Positions 14,701 through 29,700 are shown, counted from the stretch's first letter. The stretch is DNA of 64,000 nucleotides from Thysanoteuthis rhombus (GCA_963457665.1 OY735234.1:2172003-2236002); one strand, 5' to 3'. Numbers and translations: made by a program. The notes: generated from the sequence alone by a model not told the origin.

Positions 14701-17700
14701 TTCATCAGGTATCATCTGGTAGGTGTGGGGGAAGTAAAAGGGTTTGGTTTGTTACTTTCCCACACCTACCAGATGATACCTGATGAAGGCCGTAGAGTAC
14801 ATCGGCCGAAACGTTGTATGAAAAACAACCAAGATGAGGATGGTCTGAATATTAATAGAAATAATAATAATACCTCATCTCAAAAATTCAGAGATATCCT
14901 AAAAAGTAACTAGTTAAGAAATTTTTATTCACAGAAAAAACATTTTATATTGCAATTTTTTTATCTTTTAAATGAATTATCATTTTCAAGTCATACATAT
15001 TAGTAATATTTTTGTTTAATTTAGTATGTATAAGTGTGAATTTTTTAAAATTTATTATATTTTGTTTTTTTAGCCAACTACAAAAATGTTCATCGATGGA
15101 CAGTTTGTAGAATCAAAAACAACAAAATGGATTGATTTACCTAATCCTGTAAGTAAAATCCAAATGGCCTTACTTTTTTCTTTTCTCTCTCACTTTCTCT
15201 CATTTTAAACTGCAATTTTTGTCCTGTTTGTAACCTCATACTTGTAAATATCGTCTTGCCCATGAAATATATAAATATATGTTTCTTTTTGAGCTTTTTT
15301 CACAAGTGTGTAGTTTATAATCCTTGCAATAAGGAAAACTAGTTGATGATATGCCATGTCAAAGCATTTTATAAGATCTAGCTTTTGGTAATTATAAACG
15401 TTCTTATATATTTTTTCAAAAAAAGAAATGAAAAAATCTCATACTTAATTGTTGTGTTGAAGAATTTCTTAATTTAGAATTCTTTGTTTTATAGCCTTTT
15501 TTTTTTTTCCCTAATTTCATGTATGAAAAAGTTTATCTTTAGAAAAATGAAAATAGAGATATAACTATACTTTGAGAGTGGCATCGATTCTACAATTAAT
15601 TTATTTCATATATACATAAGGCCTATATTTTGGTCCAACCCAAAGAATTACCATAGAAAATATACTTATGAATGAAAGCAAATCAAATTACATTTGAACA
15701 CACTCAAGATGAGAAACCTGTTTTTAGTTTTTATACAAATAAATTTGCATTACTGTGCTAATATTTTTATTAATCTCATTTTTCTAATCATACCAAAATC
15801 TTTAACAAAATCTAACTTTTGGCATAAATGGTTTGAGAGCAAGTTGAATAACTTGAGTACTATTTTAAAGCAGGATTTTTGTTGTATAGTCCTTGAATAC
15901 TGATTAACTGATCTTTTTCTTTTTTTTTTAATAAATTATTGACAGTCATAAGTTATAATGAAATTTAATCTGTTTTTAGGATACTGATGCAAATTTAATA
16001 ATTCAAACCAAACAAATGTGTTCAAGCATTCTTTTGTTGAAAATTCAATACATACCAAATATATATTTTATGTTACCATTAATACTGATGTATTTCCCCT
16101 TTAAGTCATTTGTTTCATTGAATTCTTTTCATAATTTCAATTATTGGCTTACATGTATAATTCAATTTCTTAAACAGTAAGCAATTGAAACTATTGAGAG
16201 ATATTGACAGCTGAAGGTTGTGACCACTCCAGGAGGAGAGCTAGATATAAAGAAATCGCATCCTTTCACTTTTTCTCTGAAAAAAAATCTTCATCTAATT
16301 CTTAGGCCACAAATGAAGTTGTCACTCGGGTGCCTGAATCCACACTTGATGAGATGAATGAAGCTGTTGCATCTTGCAAAAGAGCTTTCAAGTCATGGCG
16401 TGACACCACAATTCTCACCCGGCAACAGTGCATGTTCAAGCTTCAGCAGTTGATCAAGGAAAATATGGTAAGTAAATAATTCTCAAACTGCCGTTATCAT
16501 TGATTTACGTGGCACCCCTCCAAGTTTAAATGCTTCTTGATGTGAAAGATGAGCTATATAAATTCTTTGAAATCACATTCCTTGATTTGCATCAGTCAAT
16601 TTGCGAGTTTATTTTTGATTTTGATAATTCTTTGAAGAATCCAGCTCCACTTCAAGTTTCTGGCTTTATGTTGATTTGGTTGAACAATGTAAAGAATATG
16701 AATTTAATTAGCTGTTGAGGGACTTTAAGGGAAGAAAAGAAAAGGATATGAAATCCATAGCAAATCTATTCCATATTCAAACAGCCTCTGTCTGTATCCA
16801 GGTCTTCGTAACAGTGAACATAAGATTAAGAGATTAAAACAAAGTAGAATGTTGAATTGACAAAATCTTCATTATCAGTGGATTAATCAAGTATATTCAT
16901 GATAATATAGATCAAAATATAAATTTGAAAAATATTGATGAATCCTGGACATCATTTTAGTCCAGTTCCTTATAACATGAATATGCAAATTAAGCATAAT
17001 TCAGTTTCATATGAATCATAGATATTCAGATATCAAATTGTTCATAGGAGCCAACCATCCTTTACTTTTTCATTAAAATGTCTTGAAAATGGTAAATTAA
17101 CATCACTTTAGTGTGCTCTAAAATTGGGTCAAGCATCAGGAAAAACGTTTGTTTTATATAGTAGATTTAATCTCTATTTAATGTAATTGTTACTGATATA
17201 GTTACCTTATTTTTGTTTCATTTTTTCAGGGAAAACTTGCTCAAAATATTACAACAGAACAAGGAAAAACACTGATCGATGCTGAAGGTGATGTGTTGAG
17301 AGGCCTGCGTAAGTTGATGTAAATTTTGGTGTATATCAAACTGTAGATATGATTCTATATGCAATTTCTTCTTTTTGATAAGGGAAATTATTATTCATTA
17401 GAGTTGATGTTTTATGCCTTTCTACTGGACTTGAAAGGAGGTTCATTTAAAAGCGTAAAATATTGAATCACCATAGCCCCACAAATGGCCAGCCCAACCA
17501 GCTAGCCAAGTGGGCTAGACTTCCTCTTCTCTTTGTATGTATATGTCTGGGCCCTTCCGGTCACTAGGCACTGTCTGAGAATTTTTTTTTTTTTTTTTGC
17601 TTCTTTGAGTCTCGATGGTCATTTTCAACCAACAATGTTCAACTTTTTTTTATTTATTTTTTTTTCTTCCAGAAAATTAGTTCTGTTCAAATGCGGGCTA

Positions 17701-20700
17701 CAGTGATTCATTTATGCGAGATATGGATATTGGGGTTTTTTTTGAGACTGACAAATAGATAAGGCATGCAAGTCTGTTAAAACAAAAGCTGATGATGATC
17801 TCTTGATATAGTAGAGACCATTTCTAACCTTTTCTTTGTTACTGTTATCACGAATGTTAAATAAAGATGGTCATTCAATAGAAACCATCACTGGACCAAC
17901 AGATTTTGACAGCATACCATGTTTGAAGCTTGAAAAGGTTGATTAACAACCAAATACTTCTTTTACATTTTGCTGAGCAATGATCACTAAAAAGTTGAAA
18001 TTTTCAAGCAACAGCCTTGCCCAATGCGAACTAAAGAATCAATTTAATAAAAACTTACATTGCAAATTAAACGCCTCTAAGAACCGGAGGGGGGGGGTTG
18101 AAAAAACAATGAGTAAATATTTAAATTTTCAGCCCTCTACCTTCTTTTGTGTGGCCTGTACATATGAAACAGAACTAGACAGACCAGCTTAGAAACTGAA
18201 GAAACCTATGTTGACAGTTTTGGCGAATGGTTTTTAACAGAAATGTATTTATCTATCAAAGCCTATGATGGGAAACTGCATATGTAGCTGAGGTTGAAAG
18301 GGTGTCGGGTGAACTACAAATGACATTTTGTTTAATCTCTTGTTTAAAAAAGCCATTTTAAAAATCTTAGTAGCATTCATCTTGAAGACCATTAGAAAAT
18401 TTAAAAAATTATATCCAGTTTACTCTGAAGACTAGAAATATACTATGTGTGCCAGACTATAAGACGAATGATTTATTAAAATATTTGATGGACTATGGCT
18501 CAACTGCAACTCCTCCAAGCCCCATAATTGTTCATATCAATCTTCGGTAGATGTCCCCTTGTTGAAATACCAGCATATTGGATGTGGTGTAATATTTGCA
18601 TGATTTTTTTTTTGTTATAGTTTTTTCTTTTCTTTTTTTTATGTCCTAATATTCCAGCATATTGTGTTTCGATAATTTTTCAAATTTTGAAGACAATCAT
18701 TTTGAGAAGTACAGTCATTTGACCTAACCATCTTGATTCCTATACATAATAGAAATATTCTCATATTTTCTACAGGACTGACAAAATAATACTATGAGAT
18801 TTTTAGATGAATAAAAAAACTATCTTGATCTAAGATTGATCTGAATTTTACACCTTTATTTTCTATTAGAAGCAAATTTAGAAATTTGATACTTGTAAAA
18901 CTGCTGCATTGATATATGTCCACTTTTGCCATGGTTGTATTGTTTTAGATAAGTCTATACCACAAACAATTGTACTGCAACAGCTCAGCTCATTGTTAAA
19001 TTACATAATAATAAAGTGAATTTGAGTTGGAATCAACACTTGAACCGAGTGGTTATATCAACTTTGCCAACAATATTGTTTACATTTGAATCGACCCTTT
19101 TTATTTTTGTTCAGTAAATTTCCAAATTAGAAATCATGTATCACCGACCGAAACAGTCCACCGGTCAACATTAGATGGCCAACCACTTGAAAACTAAAGA
19201 AACCTATCTGTATATATGTGTGTCTCATGTACTGGTAGCACTAAGGGAGCTAGAGGGCTGAAAATTTAAACATTCACTTCCTATGTCTCAAAAAAACTGT
19301 TCATTGTTGGTTTGTTTGTTATTTGTTTTGTTTTTGTTTTTTAAATTTTTTTTTTTTTTTTTTCAAATCTGTCTTGGTGATCACCACCCCAGCAGACATT
19401 AGTCACCTGACGGTTTCTATTGAGTGACTAACCAGACCTGTTTTCTTGATGTTTTGCTTCTTTGTTTTCAGAGGTTGTTGAACATTGTTGCAATATGAGC
19501 GGTTCAAGTCTTGGTGAGACTCTCACCGGAATTGCTAAAGACATGGACACAATGACCATACGAGAACCACTTGGTGTCTGCGCTGGTATCACTCCATTCA
19601 ACTTCCCAGCTATGATTCCCTTGTGGGTAAGTCCAGATATGTTCTTCACAATTAGAAGGAACAGTTCTATGGGTAATTATAATATGTAATCAATATGAAC
19701 TAGAAATCAGTGAACAAAAAAAAAAAAATTCAACTTTGTATTAAAAATGATTTCCAATGCATTAAAAAGCAATAAGTCCCAGCCTAAATGTTATATAATT
19801 CTAAAGAGGGCAGGTTAATGAATAATATATCTACAGGGTTATGTTTCAAATACTTTTTGCAAATAAATACAGGATCATTAACATTTGAATAAAAAATATT
19901 ATTTTCTTGTAGAAGTACCTGCCCCTCTGGTGGTTATACCCAGTTATATGGAGCTTACAGCTGTAAAACATTAAATCATTACTTAAGTCAAGGTTCTACA
20001 TCTGCAGGCTCCATATAGCTTGGTATAACCACCGGCAGGGCGGATACATCTGCAGGGTGGATATTTTCAGCTCGTGTTAATAATAAAAGATTTAAGGTAA
20101 CTTGGGGGGTTGTTTATAAGCAAACAGTTGGCACTTTGTGCAGAGTGTTCACTTCAGTTTTCTTCAAACTGGAATATGAATCTTAAAAATGCATTTTTTA
20201 GCTCAAAAATCATGGAACTCTTTGGAAATAATAGTTTAAAACCATCTAGAGTTGAATATCTGAAGCCTACAACCATTGGTTATCTGGTTCATCATTCCAT
20301 TCATCAATGAAATATTAGTTTCTTAGATCCCAAGATATTACTTATTCTATAATGTAATCCTTTGATGATGATGTTTGACACTCTGATTTCTTTGCTTTGT
20401 AGAACATAATTTGAAAAATAATTCAATGTCTTTTAGAATGGAAATTGGGCAATATGACATGTCTTGGAAAAATATGATAATGGGAGTATTAATTTGATAA
20501 AAACAAGTTTGATTCGTCTTTTTAAAGAAGATAGTTTCATTTTCAAGCATTTCAAATGAAAAATAGTACACACTGTGGGGCTTCTGCATCATGATGTGAG
20601 AGGAGTGATAAAATCAGATCATGGGACAAGATGATTTTTTTTTTTTACTATTATTATGGCAAAGAGTGTGGCTAAGAAGAAGAAAAGACAAGAAAGAATT

Positions 20701-23700
20701 AAGATTTTGGATAACTATCAGCATTTTCATTTAAAAAAAAAAAATCTGCCGAAGCATCTCTTTCTCCAAAATCTTTTTAGATGAGTCCATTTTGGGTGGT
20801 TGGTCTATTAGTCCTTAATATGTTAAAAATCAATTTTCTCAGCCATATCATATGGGATTGATATGAAACTTGTTCCAGACCTTCAGGTAAACCACCCTTG
20901 TCATTCTTGCTACTACTATGGTGAACATATTGAACTTGGTTATTTTTTCATCATTAAGTCTTGTCTGAATGAAAACAGCTCTTGCGATCCTCATCATGCC
21001 AACATTTTTAGTAGTTTTTGTATTCCTATGTAACCTTACATTTGATATCTTACAAATGCTTAGCATTCTTGTAATAATGTCTGATTTTCATTCATAGATG
21101 TTCCCTGTAGCATTAACGTGTGGCAATACAATGTTGATCAAACCATCTGAGCGGGATCCTGGTGCCTGTATGATCCTCATGGAATTAGTCAAAGAAGCTG
21201 GTTTTCCCGATGGAGTTGTCAATGTCATTCACGGAAAACATGACTGTAAGAGAATATTATCTATTTATCTATTTTTTTTTTTTTTTCTTTTTTTAGATCA
21301 TTTTATTTTCAATTATACCGCTTGCCAAGAAAGTGTTTGATAGTAAAGAGCAATGTTTAACTATAACTTCCAGGTTAACATCTTACTTCTGTGTATATCT
21401 ATCATTTGATTTGTTGCTTCTTTTGACTTGATTTTTTTTTTTTTTTTTTTTTTTTTTTGTGAGTAACCACTCTTCCATTATTCAAACCAGGGATCCCCCA
21501 ACCTTTTTTACACTGTGGACTGGTTTGATATTGATAATATTTTTGCTGACTGGTCAATGTGGTAATCATGACTGGAATATAGGTGATAAATCAACTTACT
21601 GTAAACCACTTGTAAGTGGCTAATACATTTGATTCAATTTCTATAAGGGTATATCTAACAAATCTAATATTAAGATCCAAAAGAAGGAATTCATTTTCAT
21701 TTTACAAAGAAATACCACTAAATCATATGATTTCATTCTGGTCTGGTAAGACATGCTTTGCGGCCCAGTGATTGGGGACCACTGGTGTAAGCTCTCTGTA
21801 TGAATTCCTGTGCATGACTTTTTCATTCTTTATCCCTTTTTTTTAAACCGTGTTTCGTTTTTATTATGAATACTTGAATTCTTATAGACTATTGCTAATG
21901 AAGGTTATTAATTATATTACAAAGTTAATTAGCCTTGTTTTTTGAGGTTTGATCAATTTCTCTACTTCTTTCCACTCAATGAATCTGGGATGAATATTAT
22001 TTTGGATAGCATTTTCACTTATATTCAACTTCTTATTTGCAGCTGTGAACTTTATTTGTGACCACCCTGACATCAGAGCCATTTCATTTGTGGGATCTGA
22101 TCAAGCTGTAAGTCCAGTTTTTTTATTCTTTATTCATTTCTTGGTTTTTTTTTTTTTGTTTTTTTTTTTGTTTTTTAAATCAATTTCATTCTCTCCCTAT
22201 CTTTCTACATACTTATCCTTTTGAATGTAACTTCTCAAAATTGACAAAATATTTTTACTCCATTTTTTTGGTGAGTTGCCATTCTTTTATTGTGTAAACT
22301 GTCTGTATGAATAGCAATCCATGAAAGAAGTGAACATTTTTATTATCACTAATAATTTTATTTCAATGAAAAAAAATGATTATCCAGTTTTTTTTGATTA
22401 CTCTCCTAGACTGGTAAATCCTGTAAATATTTTATGTTTTCAGGGTACTTACATTTATGACAGAGGTACTAAAAATGGCAAACGAGTTCAGTCCAACATG
22501 GTAAGATAATTTCTCATTAAAAATTTTTGTAGTTTTTTTTTTTCTAGTTTGTTCTGATCACAAAAGAAAAGTAATGATTTTCAATTAAAAACAACTTGGA
22601 AAATCATTCTACATGAACAAAAAACCTGCTTCTTTTTAACATGATTCACAATTATATTGTTCCATTATTTTAAATTTCTTTCACTCCAATTAGCATGAGA
22701 AGAATAATTCAGATAATTTCACCTTTTTAGGCTGATTTTTCATGTGTTTCATTTTACTGAATGCGAGAAATTTAATATTAAAAATTAGTGTTAAAATTTT
22801 GGAGTTGCATTATAATTGATTGTAAAGAGAAAAAAATGATAGCATACATGCATATATAACTGATTTTTTGTTACAAAAAGTGGGGGGTCACATTATATTC
22901 CAGATCACATATAATTAGGATAAATGGTAACTAATGAATTTGATGATTATCATGAATTAAAATATTCAAAACCTTTAGATATTCACTTTCTTAAAAGTAT
23001 GATGCACAGTTAAGAAATGGGTCAATTCAAGTATTTTCCTACACTTCATCTTGTTTCTCAGTTGGTATTTGATGCTAAGATATGCACATCTACTCAAAAA
23101 TTTATATATACCTGAAATATCTCGCGTATTGAAAAGTATTATTTTAATTTTATTTTCATCTTTCAAGTACAAACTTGAGATGTGGGGAGGTGGAAATAAC
23201 AGCCACATTATCTTTGTCCATTTGATTTTAATCTACCCCAAACTACTTCTGGCTTGTTAGGCCCATCAAAGAGTCATAGACCTCCCTTCCTTAAGGAGAC
23301 ATGAATGAGGATTAGGTGACCAACATCTTAGGTCAGCATGTTGTGTTTGGGGTGATCAATTAAAAAATTGGAAAAAGGAGTAATCAATGAATGAGGTACT
23401 TTTCTTGCCTTTTGTTGGGCAGTGATCACTAAAAAGATTTGTAATGCATGCATGCATACATACATAGCCAACTAGCCAAACCAACTTAAAAACTGAAGAA
23501 ATCTTTATTGACAGTTTTGGTTGATGGTATCTAATTATGTTTTTTTTATAAAAGTGACTTCAAAGCATTAACATTATGAGAAATGTGTTTAATGCTAATC
23601 TATACGTGCATTTACTAGTAAGTTCCAATCTAATTTAATCAAGTTGAATACAGCTAAATACCAATACAGACACATTTCCCTCTCCAACAGGTTTGTACAA

Positions 23701-26700
23701 AAAACATACATAAAAAAAAAAGTACATAAAAGCGAGACACCATAAAAATTTAAATAAGTTGAAAAAAAAAAATACACTACCGACGCTCCACTAACAGCTT
23801 GGATTACCCACACACACACACACATTCATACAGCAAATACCAATTTAGATGCACTTTCCACCTCAACAATGCACACTTACATCCACATGTACAATATTTC
23901 TCGATAATACAGGTACAAATACACTCATACAACCCATCTCATTTTCACTGCCTATACACAAATGATTTGAACTTTGACATTACCACATTTTCTCCTTTTT
24001 CGCCAGTAAAAGATAAGAAATTTAGAACAATGATAAACGTGCATCATTTCCCTTCCCCCTCTATAAACCTTATTTACAAAATTTTATTATTTTTCCCATT
24101 TGACGTTTGACAAACGAAAGAAAATAGTCTCTTGAAATATGTAACAGAAATGAATACTATCCGTTTTCCAAACTTTTGTGTTTCCATATTGTCTAATAAA
24201 TTGTGTTTCCATATTGTCTAATAAATCTCATCAATTTCCTCACCATATATATTATATATATATATATATATACAGAGAGAGAGAGAGAGAGCCCCTTCCT
24301 GAATTGGACTTCCAATTATCTTACTGATCTCTTTTTTTTTTTTTTTTTTTTTTTTTTTCTTGTTTGCAGGGTGCTAAAAATCATGGAGTAATCATGCCTG
24401 ATGCCAACAAAGAAATGACTTTGAATCAAGTAAGTCATCCACCAAATTTAAATTAACTACGACAGTGCCTGTCCCAATAGTGCATGTTGAAGTAGCAGAT
24501 TTTGCACATTGATTCTCATAGTCATAACAGAACTTGTGTATAAAGAACATTTTCATTCTATCTGAATTTCTTAGATGAGATATTATTATTCAATGTTTAT
24601 AGAGTGTGGAGTAGTCTTTCATAAATATCATGTAGAATAATTTTTCTATCCATCATATGAAACAAAGCATTCTGGTTACTTCTCCTCAGTGTTCTAAATT
24701 TATATATTTTATATCTAAATTTAGATAATTCTAAAGAAATATCTACAATTTTATTTAGATTTCTCTAGATTCTTTGATCCAAAAAGCTTGAAACTCAACA
24801 TTGCTCTGCCTTGTATGCTGACTAATATATCTGCTGAATATCAGTGTAGTACACTGGCCAGCTGTTGAGTAATTGCAGTGCATACACATACACATAGGTT
24901 TCTTCAATTGTAGTTGAAATAGATTACTATCTGGGCCACATCTTTTCCATCTAATATCTGCATTAATATTTATGAACATGCATGTATAAAGCATTTTTTT
25001 TTTAAGAGAACCTACTGTCTAAACATACAGCAAAATATACACTTAAGCAGAAAATTCTGTCAAATAGGTTTCATTGAATATGGCTGACCACAACTTGTGT
25101 TGTGTTCATTTTTTCAACCAGTTCTCTGCAGGTCATAACTATGATGGTCCAAATTCTTCTGCTGTCATCAGAATTATTAAATGGTTGAAATCTTTTTAAG
25201 GGGGTTTATATGATGCAGCAGAATTTGCACATTCATTGTCGCACTCATAACCGAACTTATGTGTAAAGTACATTTTTGTTCTTTCTGAATATTATTACTC
25301 AATGTTTTGGGTTTTTTTCTCACAATAGCATTTTCATCTTGGTTTATTTTATCACATCTTTAGTCTCTCATAGTTGTATTTCATATCATACCTGGTAACC
25401 TTCCAGAAGTTCTGAGTATAACTCTTTATTTCATCCAGTTGGGTATGTTGTTTATATCACTTGCTTTTTCCACATTTGGTATCCTTTGTAAGGATTTGAA
25501 CACACAGATCTGTTCTGCCAATCCTTACTCCTTATGGCAGTACAATGCTCCACCATAGAGCCAGTATATATCTACACTGCCTAGCCCAGTAGTTGAACTC
25601 AAAACACACATGAACAAGACAAACTTAGCAACTGGAACCAGTATTTTTATAGACTAGTTTTTCAGTATCTGAAACCTGATAAAAACAGTAAAAAGTAGTA
25701 ACATTTTATTTCATTTTTTAGGGTGACAATATACCTTGATTAGTACAGCCTTGATTGGTGTGGATTTTTATGTAGTGTGGTTCAAATATTGTTGTACAAA
25801 TTGATGTAACTAGGTATGAACTGGAAAAGAACACAAAACTTTGAACAGTTCAGAAATTTTTGGAACAAATTAACCACACTAATCTAGGTATACCTCCATT
25901 TGCAAGTAGTGAGACTGTTCAAACTTCTTTCTTTTGTTTTAAATTCATTTATTACTTATTATTTATTATTCCAGTTAGTTGGAGCTGCTTTTGGTGCTGC
26001 AGGACAGAGATGTATGGCGCTGACAACTGCTGTTTTTGTGGGAGAAGCAAAGGAATGGATTCCAGAGTTGATAGAGAAAGCCAAGCAACTGAAAGTTAAC
26101 GCAGGTGAATACTAATTGAAATTGATCAACAAAATTGCGTAGTTTTTAGAATTCAATCCATTTTAAAAATTCACTTGATTTTCAATTATTTATTTTTTCT
26201 CTAGCATTTCTTTTATCTTAATTTCAATTGCTTTTTATCACAACTACTCAGACCATCAATTTACAGAATGATGGTCTGAATAGTCATGGTATTAAACAAC
26301 TGAAAATAAGATGAATGAAATACAAGTCAGAAGATGGATAATTGACAGTGCTTCATCTAATAAAATTCACAATAACATTTTGCTGCCTATGACTAAGTGG
26401 TTGTGAAAAAAGCATCTGAAATTAAGATGAAAATTACTAGTAAAAAAAATTATCATGTTTGCTGGCTTATCAAATGTATGGTTTCTTTGGGTATTCGGGA
26501 GATTAATGCTCCCTACAATTAATCCAAGCCACATATCTGACCATTCCAAAGGTCAATAGATGATCTTAGTCATAATACCAGTTAGCTGGATGCAGTGTGA
26601 TAGTCACATAGTTTAAAAAAAAAAAATATTTAAATGTTATGAACTGTAAAGTACGGCAAATAACTGACCATGCTTCATCTGATACAGGCCTCCCCAGGTA

Positions 26701-29700
26701 TAGCATGGCTCATGATATATGGTGGATGGGTGGAGAACCCTCAAATTTTTACTTATATTATCGCCTAGTCTTCCAGAAAACTATTTTAAAAGAATTTCAT
26801 TAAAAGACTTACTTAATGTTTTCAGTGCCACTTGTTTTTTTCACAGTTATACTCCCTACTGTATTACCTATTTCCTTGAGACCTCTAATGTGATAAGGAA
26901 ACTGAGTTATATAGTTACATCATGGAAGTATAGGGAGTGAAGTTCTGCTAGAAAAACAGAGATTTTTGTATTTGGCAGTTGTTATCTACAAATGAGCTGT
27001 CTTCCACTTGTTATTGCCTGTCCTTGAATATCACTCATACCCATCCCACTGTTAATGGACCCTAACACCTGCAGTATAAATGGGGAGGCCTACATCAAAA
27101 TACAAGATAACATCTGTCCATTTTCATAAACTTGAGCTCTCGATCATCTAAAAATGATTTATATCTCATTATTGTATCATGTTTAAAAATGTAAGAATAA
27201 TTTGTAATATTTCAAACTCTACAATATTTTAAATGCTTTTTGTTCTTAATGTTTCTAGTTCTTCCTACTGCTTTCAAGCAATATCAAATTCAACAAGATT
27301 CATTCACTTTATATTTCTCCTATAATTAGGATAAAGATAAATTTTTCATTTGTATTTCAGGTCATGAAGCTGGTGCTGATCTTGGTCCTCTCATCTCACC
27401 TGAATCCAAGGATCGGGTATGCAATTTGATTCAGTCTGGCATTGATGAAGGTGCTGATGTTCTTTTGGATGGACGAGGTATTAGTGTCCCAGGATATGAA
27501 AAAGGAAATTTCGTTGGACCTTCTGTCATTCACAATGTTAAGGTAATGAAGAGATTTTATTTTAATAAGAAACTTTTTTTCCTTTCATTTCTTTTTATGT
27601 ATCTAAGCACATAAATGTTTTTTGAATTAAATTTATTTTTGTGTCAATTTTTCTACAAGTTTTCATATTTTCTATCTTATAATAGTTTTAAAACAATAAA
27701 AAACTGAAATTGGTAAAAAATGATTTTTTATTTTTTTATTTTTGATGAGAAAAGCAGTTTTATTCATGAAAAATCAGAGATGCCTATATTTGTTTTTATC
27801 CTAGGAAAATATCAGCAGTAGTAGTAATGTAGATGTGAACACATTTAGTTATATGCTTTAGTCTACATGAACACACATGCAAGCTTTGCTCTACCTCTTT
27901 CCTTTCTTTCTGTTGGCTTTAGCATGACAAAAACCTACAAACCAAGAAAAATGACTTTTAGACTATTAGAATAGTTTGTTCTTAATTTGCATTTTGAGAT
28001 TTTTTAATGTATTGGATTATTGCATGACAGAAATGTACTTTTAAAATCAGCAGATAAGGGGCTGAGTTGGTGGAAGATGATGCTGAAATCATGATGATTC
28101 CATTAAGAGATGGAATCAACTTGATATTTGAAGTAGATTGTAAAGAGAGCAGCACATGTAGCCCACTATTCAACTGGTTAACATCACCAAGCCAAATAGA
28201 TATGAACCGTGGTCAATCAACATTAGATTTTATGTAAATAGCAATTTCACTCTTTTTGTTTGTTGGTTTGTCATGCTAAAGCAAACAGAAAAAGTGGAAG
28301 GGAGCAAAGCTTGTGTCTGTTTGCACCTACATCGTTACTACTGCTAGTATTGACAATGATGATGTCTTTGTAGTAAGGAAGAAAGCAAATATTGGCATTG
28401 TCAAATAAGGACATGAGTAATATGTGCATTTCAAAGTCCTGCCTCACCACGAGGGTGTTGTTAGTTCAGTGGTAAGAGCAGAGCCTGCAATTGATACTCA
28501 TTTATTTATTGTATTTTTTACCCAGTTCCATTGCTTTGTTTGAGAATTATTAGAAAACAGAAAATATGAAGACTTGTAGAAAATCAACAATGAATTTCGT
28601 TTTAATCAGTATTTTTTTTTGTTTGTAGATAAATATATTCATACTAAAATATATTTATTTGTATAATTTATCCATTTGTAAATAATCGTATCATTTACGA
28701 TGGGTACTATGCTATTTATGAAATGAGACTTTGTTAAATTTGTGTATTGTTTGAGAAAAAAATCAAGTCTGTAAGGCAATTTTGCCTTTCTTCTCATAAT
28801 ATTGCAATATTAGCCGAGTTAAGTCATTGAGCAGGAAACCAAAAACTGATTATGTAAAGTTTAGTACCTAAAGTATAACCATAAGTGTGATTGTGTATAG
28901 TAAACTATGAAATGATCATTTCTTTACAAAGAGAATATATTAGTTTTTCTTTGTCTTTTCAGCCTGATATGACATGCTATAAGGAAGAAATTTTTGGCCC
29001 TGTTCTTTGTTCTCTTACTGTTGACTCATTGGATGACGCCATTGAACTTATTAATAGCAATCGATATGGAAATGGCACAGCTATTTTCACAACAAATGGA
29101 GCTACAGCTAGAAAGTTCACCAATGATATTGATGTTGGACAGGTTAGTAAAATTTCCTTTCATTTTTTTCAATTTATCTACGCATATATTCATATGATTT
29201 GGTAACACCTGTTCTTTTTATGAATTATTTATTCAAAATGCTATTTCTTTTTGTGTCACATTTTTACATAACTGATCCATTAATTTTTTTTTTTTTTAAA
29301 TACATGGTGTAGTATATTTCTAAAAATTTGTTAAACTCCAGTACAAAGTCTTAAGTTGACTTTGTTTTCGTTGAGTTAGGAAAACAATCCCCATCAAAAT
29401 TATGGGTGTTAAACAATGAGTAAAACCCTCGCTCTCCTACTGTGATTTGAACTCCCGAACAACTGATTGCCGAAATTGACAAATCTTAGATATTAACAAA
29501 AATTTATCATACAGATATGCACCGGCAAATTTCATTCAAGTTAATAAATGAATAATTTTTTTCTTTTTTTTTTTTTTTTTTTTTATGAATATTTTTAATT
29601 TGTTATTTATTCATAGAACATATCTTCAGTCAGAATAGAAGTCTGAATGGAGTTCTACTCTGCTTGTTTTCCTATATTTTAGATGTATGAAATTTTCCAA

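Noticed and set aside
14584-14913. 109-codon open frame across the intron 2 palindrome
   Set aside because: It runs through both arms of a palindrome and has no family resemblance; the frame is a by-product of the repeat.
25860-26099. 79-codon frame over ALDH6A1 exon 11
   Set aside because: Wrong frame; the adjacent frame gives the conserved GQRCMAL.
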